64,000 bases of DNA from RPQJ01 sp963700045 (lineage in GTDB: Bacteria; Pseudomonadota; Gammaproteobacteria; Steroidobacterales; Steroidobacteraceae): NCBI GenBank assembly GCA_963700045.1, contig CAVOWK010000032.1:62001-126000 (forward strand), in the 5' to 3' direction. Below are positions 43,739 to 51,808 of this stretch, piece by piece (position 1 is the first letter of the stretch; the number at the start of each line of letters is the position of its first letter). Under the pieces are notes generated by a model that was not told the origin of the DNA, did not search any database, and saw only the letters and a list, made by a program, of their open reading frames with translations. The position numbers and the translations under genes are program-made.

Positions 43739-43765
43739 AAAAAAAGAGGCAGGATTTCCTGCCTC
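43739..43765 (-). terminator. Intrinsic terminator downstream of riboswitch copy 2
   Basis: On the minus strand the stem GAGGCAGGA / TCCTGCCTC (loop AA) is followed by TTTTTTT. It is the only strong terminator in this stretch and lies about 125 bases after the second c-di-GMP aptamer, closing that short transcript before it can reach aptamer 1. Confidence 0.85.
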
Positions 43766-43890
43766 TCTCGCAATGACCAATCTGGTCTACTTCGTCTTCT
43801 TCTTAGCGACAGCGATTCGCTATGCAGCCCTGTCGCACAAGGCTGCCGGCAAGCGCGCCTTCGCGCGCAACCCAAGACGACGGTGGTGTT

Positions 43891-43978
43891 TCGGTAGCCC
43901 GGCTTTCGTCCCCAGATTTTCCGGGAGATCCGTGGCTTTGCGGCCCTGCCTCGCGGCAGGTGTGCCTCTTCGTTCAGC
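43891..43978 (-). promoter_or_regulatory. Cyclic-di-GMP-I (GEMM-I) riboswitch, copy 2
   Basis: Minus strand blocks: GCTGAACGAAGAGGCACACC, hairpin TGCCGCGAGGCAGGG, CCGCAAAGCCACGGATCTCC, hairpin CCGGAAAATCTGGGG, then ACGAAAGCCGGGCTACCGA. This is a textbook GEMM-I order including GCAAAGCCACGGA. Downstream, before the terminator, no intact gene is found: only a fragment ending AVAKKKTK-stop (stop at 43787-43789), like the tail of a Lys-rich histone-like protein. So the aptamer may control a short RNA or its gene has been deleted. Confidence 0.82.
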
Positions 43979-44079
43979 CCATCCTCAGGCCGTGAGCACT
44001 TTTACACCGGGACGAATCCGAATTGGAGCAGATTGAACTTATTCCTCACCCAAGGGCGCTGACTGCGTTCCGCGATGGA

Positions 44080-44451
44080 TCAGTGATCCGTCACTCTCCG
44101 TCCGTGGCCAGCACGACGGCCCGCGCTCTGCGCCAATTGGGAACCCGTCGCCCAGACATCATGCGCATCCCGCTGGCGGCGGTCGGAGCCATCGCGACGG
44201 TCCTCGTGATGGACGTATCGGCATTCACAGGCCTTGGCGTTGCACGTTGGTTGCGGCAACTGCGGCGCTTCACCGGACAGGAACCGCTGATGACCGTACT
44301 TCTGCGCCGTCTGGTGACAGCCTCTACCCGCCTTGATACTGACGGCGTGATAGGGGTTACTGACGTGGTGGAACTGCATCTGGCGACCGGACAATTGCAC
44401 TGTCGCCTGAATGCGCTTGCGGTGCCACCAGGACAATAAGTTGAACTCCAT
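44080..44451 (-). CDS. Conserved hypothetical protein with CRYxHHxDRR motif
   Basis: 123 residues from ATG 44451, preceded by GGAGGACG. Recognisable small gammaproteobacterial family: NPYHAVSIKAGRGCHQTAQK, RFLSGEAPQLPQPTC, CECRYVHHEDRRDGSDRRQ and the C-terminal GHGRRVTDH. The Cys/His/Arg cluster (CxCRYxHHxDRRxxxDRR) suggests metal or nucleic-acid binding, but no function is established to my knowledge. It is next to the c-di-GMP riboswitches. A competing plus-strand frame of 138 codons is its antisense shadow. Confidence 0.7.
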   Translation of the reverse strand: MEFNLLSWWHRKRIQATVQLSGRQMQFHHVSNPYHAVSIKAGRGCHQTAQKYGHQRFLSGEAPQLPQPTCNAKACECRYVHHEDRRDGSDRRQRDAHDVWATGSQLAQSAGRRAGHGRRVTDH

Positions 44452-44972
44452 GGTCGTCCTCCCTCCGAGAGCGGCGCTTGCAACCTCCGCATCCAGTTTA
44501 GCGCCGCCGACACCAAGGGTACAGGTTCGCTCGGCTTGCTGCTCACGGTGTGGCGCAGTGAAAATTCAGGTGGCGGCAACGTCAATTGCTACATGTACAA
44601 CACGGCAAGCGCCGCTGTGGAGTGGTGCCCCAGGCACGATAGGCACCTGTCACTTTCCAGATTGAGCAAGCATCAACTCAAACCTGAGCAATAACAGTTC
44701 ACTGCAAGCGATTGCTTGAGAACGATCGAGGTTGTCGCTGGCCGCTGCTGGCGGTATGCGCCTCGCCGCAGGCGGATCGAGGCTTGCAGCTCGGCCAGGA
44801 CACAGGCCGAGCTGCCGCGGCGCCAACGTCAGCGCGCCGATTCCGGCGACGCCGGCGCCCGACCGCGACCGAGTTCACGCTTATGTCATGCGGAACGCGG
44901 CCCACGGTGGCTGCGCAGTCAGGACCGTGCTATCTGGGGTTGGACTCAACGGCGCGACGGACCAGGACCACC
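44452..44972. other. Intergenic region upstream of flippase
   Basis: About 520 bases without a gene I can support. A plus-strand stretch near 44480-44620 reads FSAADTKGTGSLGLLLTVW and NVNCYMYNTASAAVEW, which could be a decayed secreted-protein fragment, but stops and frame changes interrupt it. An inverted repeat CAGCTCGGCC / GGCCGAGCTG lies at about 44789-44816. Confidence 0.35.
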
Positions 44973-46715
44973 ATGAGCATGCACGTCGAGCGCCGTGTCC
45001 TCATCAATACGGCCGTGCTGGGCGTTGGCGAGGCCGTCGGCCAACTCGCAAACTTCGCCTTTGTCGTGATACTCGCGCGCTCCTACGGCGTAGAGATCTT
45101 CGGCTGGTACTCGTTCGCCATGGCGCTCGGCGCCGTACTCTCGGTCTTCGTCAGCCTGGGCGGTACGGGCTACGTGACGCGGGAACTGGCCCGCGAGCCG
45201 GTGCGGGCACAATCGATCTTCGATGCGCTGCGATCGGTGCAGGTATGGAGCGGCCTCGTAGTGTGGCTGCTGATCCTGCTTACAGCCGTCTTGTCCGGCG
45301 TGGAGCCACGCGAGGGACTCGTGATCGTCATCGTCGGCGCCTACCACGTCCTGCTGCGAATGGCGGCGTTGTTCCTGGCCCCGACCACCGCCCGACAACG
45401 CCCGCTCGCCATGGCCGTCGTCGGTGGCGGACACCGGATTCTCGTGGCCATCCTCGCAGCCATCGCTATCATGCTTGGCCTGGACGCCCCGGTGACGCTT
45501 CTCGCAATGCCCTTCGCTGCCCTGCTCGCGCTGCTCGCGGCGCGTGTCCACTCGGGTCCCGAGATGGCGGCAGCAGCGGCAATCGAGCCTGTGGACCGCG
45601 CGACTGTGATCCGCGCGTCCCTGCCCTTTCTCGGCGCGGCGCTCCTGGCCGTCGTCTACAGCCGGGGCGGACTCCTGCTGCTCACCGCGATGGAGGGTGA
45701 GGTCGCCACCGGGCTGTTCGCCGCCGCCGACCGGCTGCTGGTACCTATCTACATGGTGACCGCCGTCCTCGCGACGGCATTGTTGCCCGCGCTCGCGACG
45801 CTGGAGGCCGATCGGGCCCGTATGCGGGAGCTGGCGCGCCGCTGCCTGCGTCTCGTGCTGCTGGCATCGATCCCCCTGTGCGCCATGCTCGCCATATTTG
45901 CGACTGAGATCGTCACGCTGCTCTTCGGCCCGGAATTGCGGCCGGCCGCGACCACGCTGGCCGTGCTGGCGCCGCTGCCGGTACTGCGCAGCATCACATC
46001 GCTGTGGTCGACGCAGTGCATCGCCGTCCGTGACGAGCGCCGCGTCGCCGTCGCGAAGACCCGGGCGATCGTCGCCTTCTTCGTCCTGGCGGCGACAGGC
46101 ATAGGTCTCGCCGGCGCGACAGGTCTCGCCATTGCGTGCGTCGCCAGCGAGGTCTACCTGGCGCTGAGCCTGCGCGCAATGCTCGCCGGCCACTCGCTGT
46201 ACGAGCCGACCTGGCGCGTCGCACTCGGCCCGGTGATTGCTGCCCTGGCGGCTGCCGCGGTCGCGACGGCAGTCACGACCATGGCGCTGCCGCTGCGGTT
46301 GCTGCTGGTGGGCGGCGTCATGGTTCTCGTGCTGTTGATGATCGGCGGCGTGCGAGTACATGACCTGCGCTTCCTCGACCGGATCATGCGCGGCGACGCG
46401 ACGCCAGACCCCACGCGACGCGGCGATTCCCCCAGATCGGGGACTAGGTGCAAAATCGCACAGCGGCGTTACGCCCCTGTCGGGATCACCCCAGGCAAAG
46501 GCGAATCAGGCACGCGCCAACCCTGCGCGGTGTTTGCCGCAGCGCCTGAACGTTCGCACCCAAACCACCTCGGCATGCCAGCCATTGCACGCCAGCCGAC
46601 TGGATCGGTAAGAGCTACGACTGCAGGTGATGCCAGCCATCGCGACCGACGTTCGCCGCATCGGTCGAGTCCGATCCAGAAGACGGTGCAACGTGGTGCC
46701 CCGGGCAGGAGTTGA
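44973..46715 (+). CDS. Polysaccharide flippase (MOP/Wzx-like)
   Basis: Multi-pass export protein of the MATE/MOP superfamily, moving lipid-linked oligosaccharides across the inner membrane. From ATG 44973 (CAGGA upstream): ERRVLINTAVLGVGEAVGQL, FAFVVILARSYGVEIFGWYS, GGTGYVTRELAREPVRAQSI, and later LFAAADRLLVPIYMVTAVLA and IVTLLFGPELRPAATTLAVL, with about 12-14 hydrophobic segments up to base ~46360. The last ~110 codons are hydrophilic, unlike the family, and run 22 bases into a tRNA gene; a one-base shift would end the protein at TAG 46446-46448, giving the usual ~490 residues. So the true end is probably lost to an indel. Confidence 0.8.
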   Translation: MSMHVERRVLINTAVLGVGEAVGQLANFAFVVILARSYGVEIFGWYSFAMALGAVLSVFVSLGGTGYVTRELAREPVRAQSIFDALRSVQVWSGLVVWLLILLTAVLSGVEPREGLVIVIVGAYHVLLRMAALFLAPTTARQRPLAMAVVGGGHRILVAILAAIAIMLGLDAPVTLLAMPFAALLALLAARVHSGPEMAAAAAIEPVDRATVIRASLPFLGAALLAVVYSRGGLLLLTAMEGEVATGLFAAADRLLVPIYMVTAVLATALLPALATLEADRARMRELARRCLRLVLLASIPLCAMLAIFATEIVTLLFGPELRPAATTLAVLAPLPVLRSITSLWSTQCIAVRDERRVAVAKTRAIVAFFVLAATGIGLAGATGLAIACVASEVYLALSLRAMLAGHSLYEPTWRVALGPVIAALAAAAVATAVTTMALPLRLLLVGGVMVLVLLMIGGVRVHDLRFLDRIMRGDATPDPTRRGDSPRSGTRCKIAQRRYAPVGITPGKGESGTRQPCAVFAAAPERSHPNHLGMPAIARQPTGSVRATTAGDASHRDRRSPHRSSPIQKTVQRGAPGRS

Positions 46716-46769
46716 ACCTGCGACCTACCGCTTAGGAGGCGGTCGCTCTATCCACTGAGCTACCGGGGC
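46694..46769 (-). tRNA. tRNA-Arg (CCT anticodon)
   Basis: Minus-strand cloverleaf: acceptor GCCCCGG, D arm with AGCTCAGTGGATAGAGC, anticodon stem ACCGC / GCGGT with loop CTCCTAA (anticodon CCT), T arm GGTTCAACTCC, encoded CCA. Its 3' end is overlapped by the extended reading of the flippase. Confidence 0.95.
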
Positions 46770-46812
46770 ATGCAGTCCGGAGTGCGGCGGCGGAATGGCC
46801 CGAAGGGAAGAA

Positions 46813-46888
<76 letters not shown>

Positions 46889-46962
46889 ACACGAGGGCGC
46901 GCATTGTAGCATCGGGTTGCCGCACCGCAACCGCAGTCTTTCAGGCCCGGTATGATTCGCGC

Positions 46963-47451
46963 ATGAACGTACGCATCCGTGATGCCAAGCCCTCGGACCA
47001 GGAATTCCTGGCACATGGCAACGAGGCGATGGCGCTCGAGACAGAGCACAAGCGGCTTGATCCAGTCACGATCCGCCGTGGCGTCGCGTCCGCGCTCGCA
47101 AATCCGGCACACGGCCGCTATTTCATCGCTGAGGACGACGCTGGCAATGCAGTCGGACAGCTCATGATCACCTATGAGTGGAGCGACTGGCGCGACGGCC
47201 AGTTCTGGTGGATCCAGAGCGTCTACGTGGTCCCGGCAGCGCGGCGCGGCGGAGTATTCCGTGCGTTGTACGACCATGTCGACACGCTGGCCCGCAGCAC
47301 GCCTGGCGTCGTCGGGTTGCGGCTTTACGTCGAACTGGACAACGAGGCCGCGCGCCGCACTTACGAGCGCTGCGGCATGCATGACGGCGGTTACCGCATC
47401 ATGGAAGTGGACCACTCAGGCGCCATTCGGGACGCCCGCGAAGGAGATTGA
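46963..47451 (+). CDS. GNAT family N-acetyltransferase
   Basis: 162 residues. N-terminal RIRDAKPSDQEFLAHGNEAM, the acetyl-CoA loop region WIQSVYVVPAARRGGVFRAL (QxxGxG/A equivalent reads RRGGVF), and the C-terminal NEAARRTYERCGMHDGGYRI. Substrate cannot be predicted. The stop overlaps the ribosome-binding region of the peroxiredoxin gene, three bases before its GTG, so the two are probably co-transcribed. Confidence 0.85.
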   Translation: MNVRIRDAKPSDQEFLAHGNEAMALETEHKRLDPVTIRRGVASALANPAHGRYFIAEDDAGNAVGQLMITYEWSDWRDGQFWWIQSVYVVPAARRGGVFRALYDHVDTLARSTPGVVGLRLYVELDNEAARRTYERCGMHDGGYRIMEVDHSGAIRDAREGD

Positions 47452-47453
47452 CC

Positions 47454-47909
47454 GTGCTCAAGAAAGGAACCCAGGCGCCGGAATTCGACCTCGTCGACCA
47501 GGACGGCAAGCGCCACACGCTGAAGTCGCTGCTCGCCAAGGGGCCGTTGATCCTCTATTTCTACCCGGCCGACTTCACGCCGGGTTGCACCAAGGAAGCA
47601 TGCACCTTCCGCGACCTGCAGAACGACCTGTTGCGGGCCAAGCTCCGCGTGGTCGGGGTGAGTCCGCAGGATGCCGACTCGCACAGGAAATTCGCGGCGA
47701 AGCACAACCTCAATTTCACGTTGCTCGCCGACCCGGACAAGAAGGCGGTCAAGGCCTACGACGTGGACGGTCCACTCGGATTCGGGGTGCGCCGGGGCAC
47801 GTACCTGATTGGCGCGGATGGCAAGATCCAGGACTCGGTGCTGGCCGACCTGCGGATCGGAGCACACGAAGAGTTCGTACAGGCGGCGCTCGCGGCAGGT
47901 GCGGTCTGA
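47454..47909 (+). CDS. bcp: Thioredoxin-dependent peroxiredoxin (BCP/PrxQ type)
   Basis: 151-residue thiol peroxidase. YFYPADFTPGCTKEACTFRD carries both peroxidatic and resolving Cys (Cx4C), the atypical 2-Cys BCP arrangement; then VVGVSPQDADSHRKFAAKHN and FTLLADPDKKAVKAYDVDG. GTG 47454 is chosen because AGGAG is 7 bases upstream; a TTG two codons earlier is too close. A second bcp-like gene is at 53.5 kb and lacks the second Cys. Confidence 0.92.
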   Translation: MLKKGTQAPEFDLVDQDGKRHTLKSLLAKGPLILYFYPADFTPGCTKEACTFRDLQNDLLRAKLRVVGVSPQDADSHRKFAAKHNLNFTLLADPDKKAVKAYDVDGPLGFGVRRGTYLIGADGKIQDSVLADLRIGAHEEFVQAALAAGAV

Positions 47910-47914
47910 GGAAG

Positions 47915-47950
47915 GGGTTAGGGGTTAGGGGTTAGGGGTTAGGGGTTAGT
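47915..47950. repeat. Five tandem GGGGTTA heptamers (palindrome element, copy 3)
   Basis: Five perfect direct repeats of GGGGTTA followed by G, starting 6 bases after the peroxiredoxin stop. They are the left arm of the palindromes at 13.8 and 33.0 kb; the hairpin and right arm are missing. Four or more GGGG tracts in a row could form a G-quadruplex. An AT-rich stretch (47960-48015) follows. Confidence 0.85.
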
Positions 47951-48008
47951 GTCAGAGGAATCGAACTTCATCACTTTTAATTCTTATATATCAATTATTT
48001 ATAAAACT

Positions 48009-48602
48009 CTATCTCGAATCCTTAACACCTTTGGCCGATGGCGTCGGCTGTCCGAATCGCAGCCGCAGCACGCGGGTCTCGCCCGGACTTGGTATCACTA
48101 CGACATAAATCGCGTCGAACTCGTCGTCGCGCATGACGTAGTCGCTCCCGCTCAGCTGGCTGATCACACCCGGTAGTGTCGTTGCGTAACCGACCACGAC
48201 CACCGTCTTGCCCCGATGCTCGCGCTTGATGCGGGCGGCAAGTCCCGACCAGTCGCTGCTCGCGATGACGTTGATCGGCAGCTTGAACTCGTTGGCGACG
48301 GGCGCCGCGGTCTGCTGGGCGCGACGCGTATCGGCGGCATAGAGATAGTCGACCTTGCGATCGGCAAGCGCGTCGTCGATAAAGGCGCCCAACGAAGCCA
48401 CGCGCTTTTCGCCGGCCGGACTCAGGTCCGGATCACCCGAAGCGCTAGCGCCAGCTTCAGCATGCCGGACCAGCACCACGACGGTCGTGCGGGACCAGGT
48501 ACCGAGCCAATAGACGCCTGCCACGGCCATCAGGATTCCGAGCAACGGAATCAGCAGCGGCGCCATGAAGGGGCGGCGGCGGAGCTTGGTCAGCGGGTCC
48601 AT
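48009..48602 (-). CDS. Membrane-anchored histidine phosphatase family protein
   Basis: 197 residues. N-terminal membrane anchor MAPLLIPLLGILMAVAGVYW, then the phosphoglycerate-mutase-like domain: VVLVRHAEAGAS (catalytic RHxE-type), DLSPAGEKRVASLGAF, DYLYAADTRRAQQTAAPVAN. The second catalytic His, expected in a VVGHSNT-like motif, reads VVVGYATTLPGV, so Tyr replaces His. It may be inactive or altered. No partner gene suggests a substrate. Ends 60 bases after the heptamer repeat, convergent with bcp. Confidence 0.8.
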   Translation of the reverse strand: MDPLTKLRRRPFMAPLLIPLLGILMAVAGVYWLGTWSRTTVVVLVRHAEAGASASGDPDLSPAGEKRVASLGAFIDDALADRKVDYLYAADTRRAQQTAAPVANEFKLPINVIASSDWSGLAARIKREHRGKTVVVVGYATTLPGVISQLSGSDYVMRDDEFDAIYVVVIPSPGETRVLRLRFGQPTPSAKGVKDSR

Positions 48603-48632
48603 CGCGGCATCATAACGAATCGGGCCGCCGCC

Positions 48633-49709
48633 CTACTCCCGCCATTGCTCAAATGCGGGCGATTCCACGAGTCGCCACTCGCCCGGCTTCGCGGTGCGTT
48701 CCACGAACAGGGCTGGCACCCGCAGCGCCTTCGCCCAGGCGAGCCCGGCCTCGGTGCCCATGGCCATGAGGGCCGTGGCATAGGCATCAGCCCGGATCGC
48801 ATGCGCGTCGATGACCGTGACCGCGGTCAGCGCGCTGGCAGTCGTGCGTCCGGTGCGAGGATCGATGGTATGTGAATAGCGGCGGCCCTCCGTGTCGATG
48901 CGTGCATCGCGATAATCGCCCGACGTGGACACGGCGGCATCACGCAATCGCAGGCCGACCAGCGGTTCACGCTCGGTCGCCAGCGGCGCTTCGATCGCGA
49001 TGCGCCACGGCCCGCCCTCCGGCCGTTGCCCTGCGGCACGAACTTCGCCACCGATCTCGACGACGAAATCGACGTGACCGAGATCCCGCAACGCGGTCGC
49101 GATGCAGTCCACGGCGTAGCCGGGCGCAATGCCATCCACCGACAGCCGCATACCGCTTGCACTCTTGCGCACCGACATACGCGGCACGGTGCGCAGCTCG
49201 AGTTTGGCGTAGCCCACGCTCCTGCGGGCCTGTTCGAGCTGGCCGGACGTGGGTGCCTGGAATGCAGTCGGCGCGGACGGGCCGGCACTCCCGGGCTCAT
49301 AGCCCCAGAGTGTCAGCAGCGGTGCGACGGTGACGTCAAATGAGCCCGCGGTGCGCTCGCTCACATCGCGCGCTTCCTGCAGGACGACGAACAAGATCGG
49401 CGAGACGTCCTGCCACGAGCGGCTCTCGTCCCGATTGAGCAGCGCGATCTCGCTCGTATCGTCGTAGGTCGACAGGTGCCGCTGGATCTCGACGAGGACA
49501 CGATCGATTGCAGACTGCACGGCGCGGCGCTCCTGCAATGAGTCCGCACCCGACACGGTGACGTGGTACGTCGTTCCCATCGTCGACCCGGCGAATTGCG
49601 CCGGTTCCGCCGTGCGCGAGCACGCGCTGACGACGACGGCGAGACAGATGACCAGACTGCGCAGAACTGTCGCCCTGCAGGGAAGAACGCGTCGGGCATG
49701 GACGGGCAC
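48633..49709 (-). CDS. apbE: FAD:protein FMN transferase (lipoprotein)
   Basis: Attaches FMN through a phosphoester to Thr of proteins such as NqrB/RnfG. 358 residues from GTG 49709; lipobox AVVVSACSRT anchors it to a membrane facing the periplasm. Motifs: GSTMGTTYHVTVSGAD, HLSTYDDTSEIALLNRDES, DGIAPGYAVDCIATALRDLG, VEIGGEVRAAGQRPEG and RRYSHTIDPRTGRT (metal and FAD binding). The gene starts three bases after the acyl-CoA synthetase stop. No nqr or rnf genes are in the window. The longer frame to 50201 overlaps the synthetase and is rejected. Confidence 0.9.
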   Translation of the reverse strand: MPVHARRVLPCRATVLRSLVICLAVVVSACSRTAEPAQFAGSTMGTTYHVTVSGADSLQERRAVQSAIDRVLVEIQRHLSTYDDTSEIALLNRDESRSWQDVSPILFVVLQEARDVSERTAGSFDVTVAPLLTLWGYEPGSAGPSAPTAFQAPTSGQLEQARRSVGYAKLELRTVPRMSVRKSASGMRLSVDGIAPGYAVDCIATALRDLGHVDFVVEIGGEVRAAGQRPEGGPWRIAIEAPLATEREPLVGLRLRDAAVSTSGDYRDARIDTEGRRYSHTIDPRTGRTTASALTAVTVIDAHAIRADAYATALMAMGTEAGLAWAKALRVPALFVERTAKPGEWRLVESPAFEQWRE

Positions 49710-49711
49710 GA

Positions 49712-51283
49712 TTACTGCTTCGCGATCGCTGCCTTGCCGCCTCGCAACACGAACTTCTGGATCTTGCCAGTGGCCGTCTTCGGCAACTCCTGCACGAACG
49801 TGAAGGCCGAAGGCACCTTGAAATGGGCCAGCACGCCGCGGGCGAACTGGCGCATCTCCTCGGCCGTCGACGACTGACCAGGCCGCAGCACCACGAACGC
49901 ATGCGGCGATTCGCCCCAGCGCTCGTGCGGCATGCCGACGACCGCCACCTCGAGAATCGCGGGGTGCCGCAGCAGGGCGCCTTCGACTTCGATGGACGAG
50001 ATGTTCTCGCCGCCGCTGATGATCACGTCCTTGTAGCGGTCGCGGATCTCGACGTAACCGTCCGGATGCACGACGGCCGCGTCGCCGGTGTGAAAATAGC
50101 CGCCGCGGAATGCCTTCTCGGTCGCCTCCGGATCGTTGTAGTAACCCTTCATCACGACGTTGCCACGCGCAACGATCTCGCCGAGCGCGGCCCCGTCCCA
50201 TGGGACGTCGCGCATTTCTTCGTCGACGACTCGCAGGTCGCCGGACGTCATGAGTTCGACACCCTGCCTCGCCTTGATCCGCGCGCGCTCACCGGGTTCG
50301 AGCGCATCGTGCTCAGGCAATGGCGCACAGATCGAAATGAACGGCGTCGTCTCGGTCAGGCCGTAGACCTGGGTGATGGTCCAGCCGAACTCACCTTCCA
50401 TGCGTTCGATGGTGGCGGCTGCGGGCGGCGCACCGGCCGTCGCGACACGAACTCCACGTCGCAATGACTTGCGCCCCTCCTCCGGCCCGTTGGCGATGGC
50501 AATGAGCACCGTCGGCGCGGCACAGAGCATGGTGATGCGTTCCTGGTCCACGAGCCGGTAGACGTTCGCTGCGTCGACCTGACGCAGGCACACGTGCAGC
50601 GCGGCGGCCGCGGTCACGATCCACGTGTAGGTCCAGCCGTTCGCGTGGAACATCGGCAGCGTCCACAGGAATCGATCAGCCGGGGTCATCGGCAGGTGCG
50701 CGAGCGTACCGACCACGTTCACCCATGCGTTGCGGTGCGTGATCATCACGCCCTTGGGGCGCGACGTGGTGCCGCTCGTGTAATTGATCGAGAGCAGGTC
50801 GCCCTCTGCGATGGACGGCCGCTCGAACACGCCGTTGCTCGCCGCCAGCAACTGTTCGTAGTCGAGCCAGCCCGGTTTGCCGCCTTCCAGCGCAACGAAG
50901 TGTTCGACCGATGTCATCTGGTCGCGAACCTTGTCCACGGTATCCAGGTAATCCCCATGCACGCACAGGACCTTGCTGCCGCTGTGATTCGCGAGGTAGA
51001 CGAAGTCGTCCGCGACCAGCCGGTAGTTCATCGGCACGATGACCGCGCCCAGCTGCGGTACCGCGTAATACTGCTCGAGGTGCTGGTGCGTGTTGGGTGC
51101 CAGCGTTGCCACGCGGTCACCCTGCTTTACACCGAGTTTCGACAATGCCGACGACCAGCGGTCGCAACGCTGGCCGAACGCTTCGTAGGTCAGTCGCAAT
51201 TCACCGTCGACGACGGCCTCGCGCGACCCGTGGAGCTTGCGTGCGCGACGCAGGAAATCGAGCGGGGAAAGAGGGGTCTCCAT
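49712..51283 (-). CDS. Acyl-CoA synthetase (AMP-forming)
   Basis: 523-residue adenylate-forming ligase, probably for medium or long-chain fatty acids. AMP-binding motif SINYTSGTTSRPKGVMITHR, ITQVYGLTETTPF, GYFHTGDAAVVHPDGYVEIR, DRYKDVIISGGENISSIEVE, and the C-terminal catalytic Lys in LPKTATGKIQKFVLR. N-terminus METPLSPLDFLRRARKLHG. Coupled in position with apbE but no functional link is evident. Similar to AlkK-type ligases; exact substrate unknown. Confidence 0.9.
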   Translation of the reverse strand: METPLSPLDFLRRARKLHGSREAVVDGELRLTYEAFGQRCDRWSSALSKLGVKQGDRVATLAPNTHQHLEQYYAVPQLGAVIVPMNYRLVADDFVYLANHSGSKVLCVHGDYLDTVDKVRDQMTSVEHFVALEGGKPGWLDYEQLLAASNGVFERPSIAEGDLLSINYTSGTTSRPKGVMITHRNAWVNVVGTLAHLPMTPADRFLWTLPMFHANGWTYTWIVTAAAALHVCLRQVDAANVYRLVDQERITMLCAAPTVLIAIANGPEEGRKSLRRGVRVATAGAPPAAATIERMEGEFGWTITQVYGLTETTPFISICAPLPEHDALEPGERARIKARQGVELMTSGDLRVVDEEMRDVPWDGAALGEIVARGNVVMKGYYNDPEATEKAFRGGYFHTGDAAVVHPDGYVEIRDRYKDVIISGGENISSIEVEGALLRHPAILEVAVVGMPHERWGESPHAFVVLRPGQSSTAEEMRQFARGVLAHFKVPSAFTFVQELPKTATGKIQKFVLRGGKAAIAKQ

Positions 51284-51322
51284 GCCGGTCGTCCAGTCAG
51301 GTTCGATTCGCGATCATGCCCC

Positions 51323-51549
51323 TTATCCCGGCACGCCGGGAGAGGCACCGTACTCGCGCACGTACTGAACGACCGAAAGCAGGTTGCCGTCCGGGTCACG
51401 GAACCAGACGACCTGCCGCCGACGTCAAAGACCAATGCACCGTGTGATCGGCCCAGAAGAGGCAGGCCGAGCAGGTCCCGGTAGAAGTGCTCCGCCTCCG
51501 GCAGGCGTGAGGTCAGGACAATCGTCTGCAGGCGTGCGGAAGCAAGCAT
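51323..51549 (-). pseudogene. VOC/glyoxalase family protein, internally deleted and frameshifted
   Basis: Start MLASARLQTIVLTSRLPEAE and HFYRDLLGLPLLGRSHGALV are a normal VOC N-terminus; after FDVGG a shift leads to VVWFRDPDGNLLSVVQYVRE and the stop at 51323. These are the two ends of a ~120-residue domain, but only about 75 codons remain, so roughly 45-50 central residues are missing along with one base. Either a decayed gene or an assembly deletion. Confidence 0.65.
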
Positions 51550-51771
51550 GGGCTCCCTCCTCGTGCTCGACAGGCAATCCAGCATTGAAGCACGCAGGTT
51601 CAGTGTGGTCCGGGTGACGCCCGCCATCGCTAGCCGCGACGGTGGGTGGCCGGGCAGCATGCATTCTTAATATATAGTCGATAACTTACTCGTAAGTCAT
51701 TGTTTTTATGACTTTCCGAGTGATACACGAGCATCCAGTGGGACCCCAGCTCCTTTCCCGGGCCAGCAACG
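51550..51771. other. Intergenic DNA with an AT-rich patch
   Basis: No gene. 51660-51720 is AT-rich (TTCTTAATATATAGTCGATA and onward) in otherwise GC-rich DNA, between the truncated VOC gene and the tRNA-Ser terminator. This may be a small insertion remnant or a promoter-rich spacer. Confidence 0.4.
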
Positions 51772-51793
51772 AAAAACGCCCCTTGCGGGGCGC
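51772..51793 (-). terminator. Intrinsic terminator of tRNA-Ser
   Basis: Minus strand: CGCCCC, loop GCAA, GGGGCG, then TTTTTC. Lies 16 bases past the tRNA CCA end. Confidence 0.88.
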
Positions 51794-51808
51794 TTGACCG
51801 ACTGTTGA

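Noticed and set aside
44023..44439. 138-codon plus-strand hypothetical protein
   Set aside because: The minus strand carries the conserved CRYxHHxDRR protein with a good ribosome-binding site.
44946..46361. 471-codon minus-strand open frame
   Set aside because: Antisense to the flippase; Gln/His/Arg-rich shadow composition.
47915..47950. Telomere or linear replicon end
   Set aside because: Internal, between ordinary genes, only five repeats, and related to other intergenic palindromes.
49712..50201. Extended N-terminus for apbE
   Set aside because: It overlaps the C-terminus of the acyl-CoA synthetase in another frame; the lipoprotein signal fits a start at 49709.
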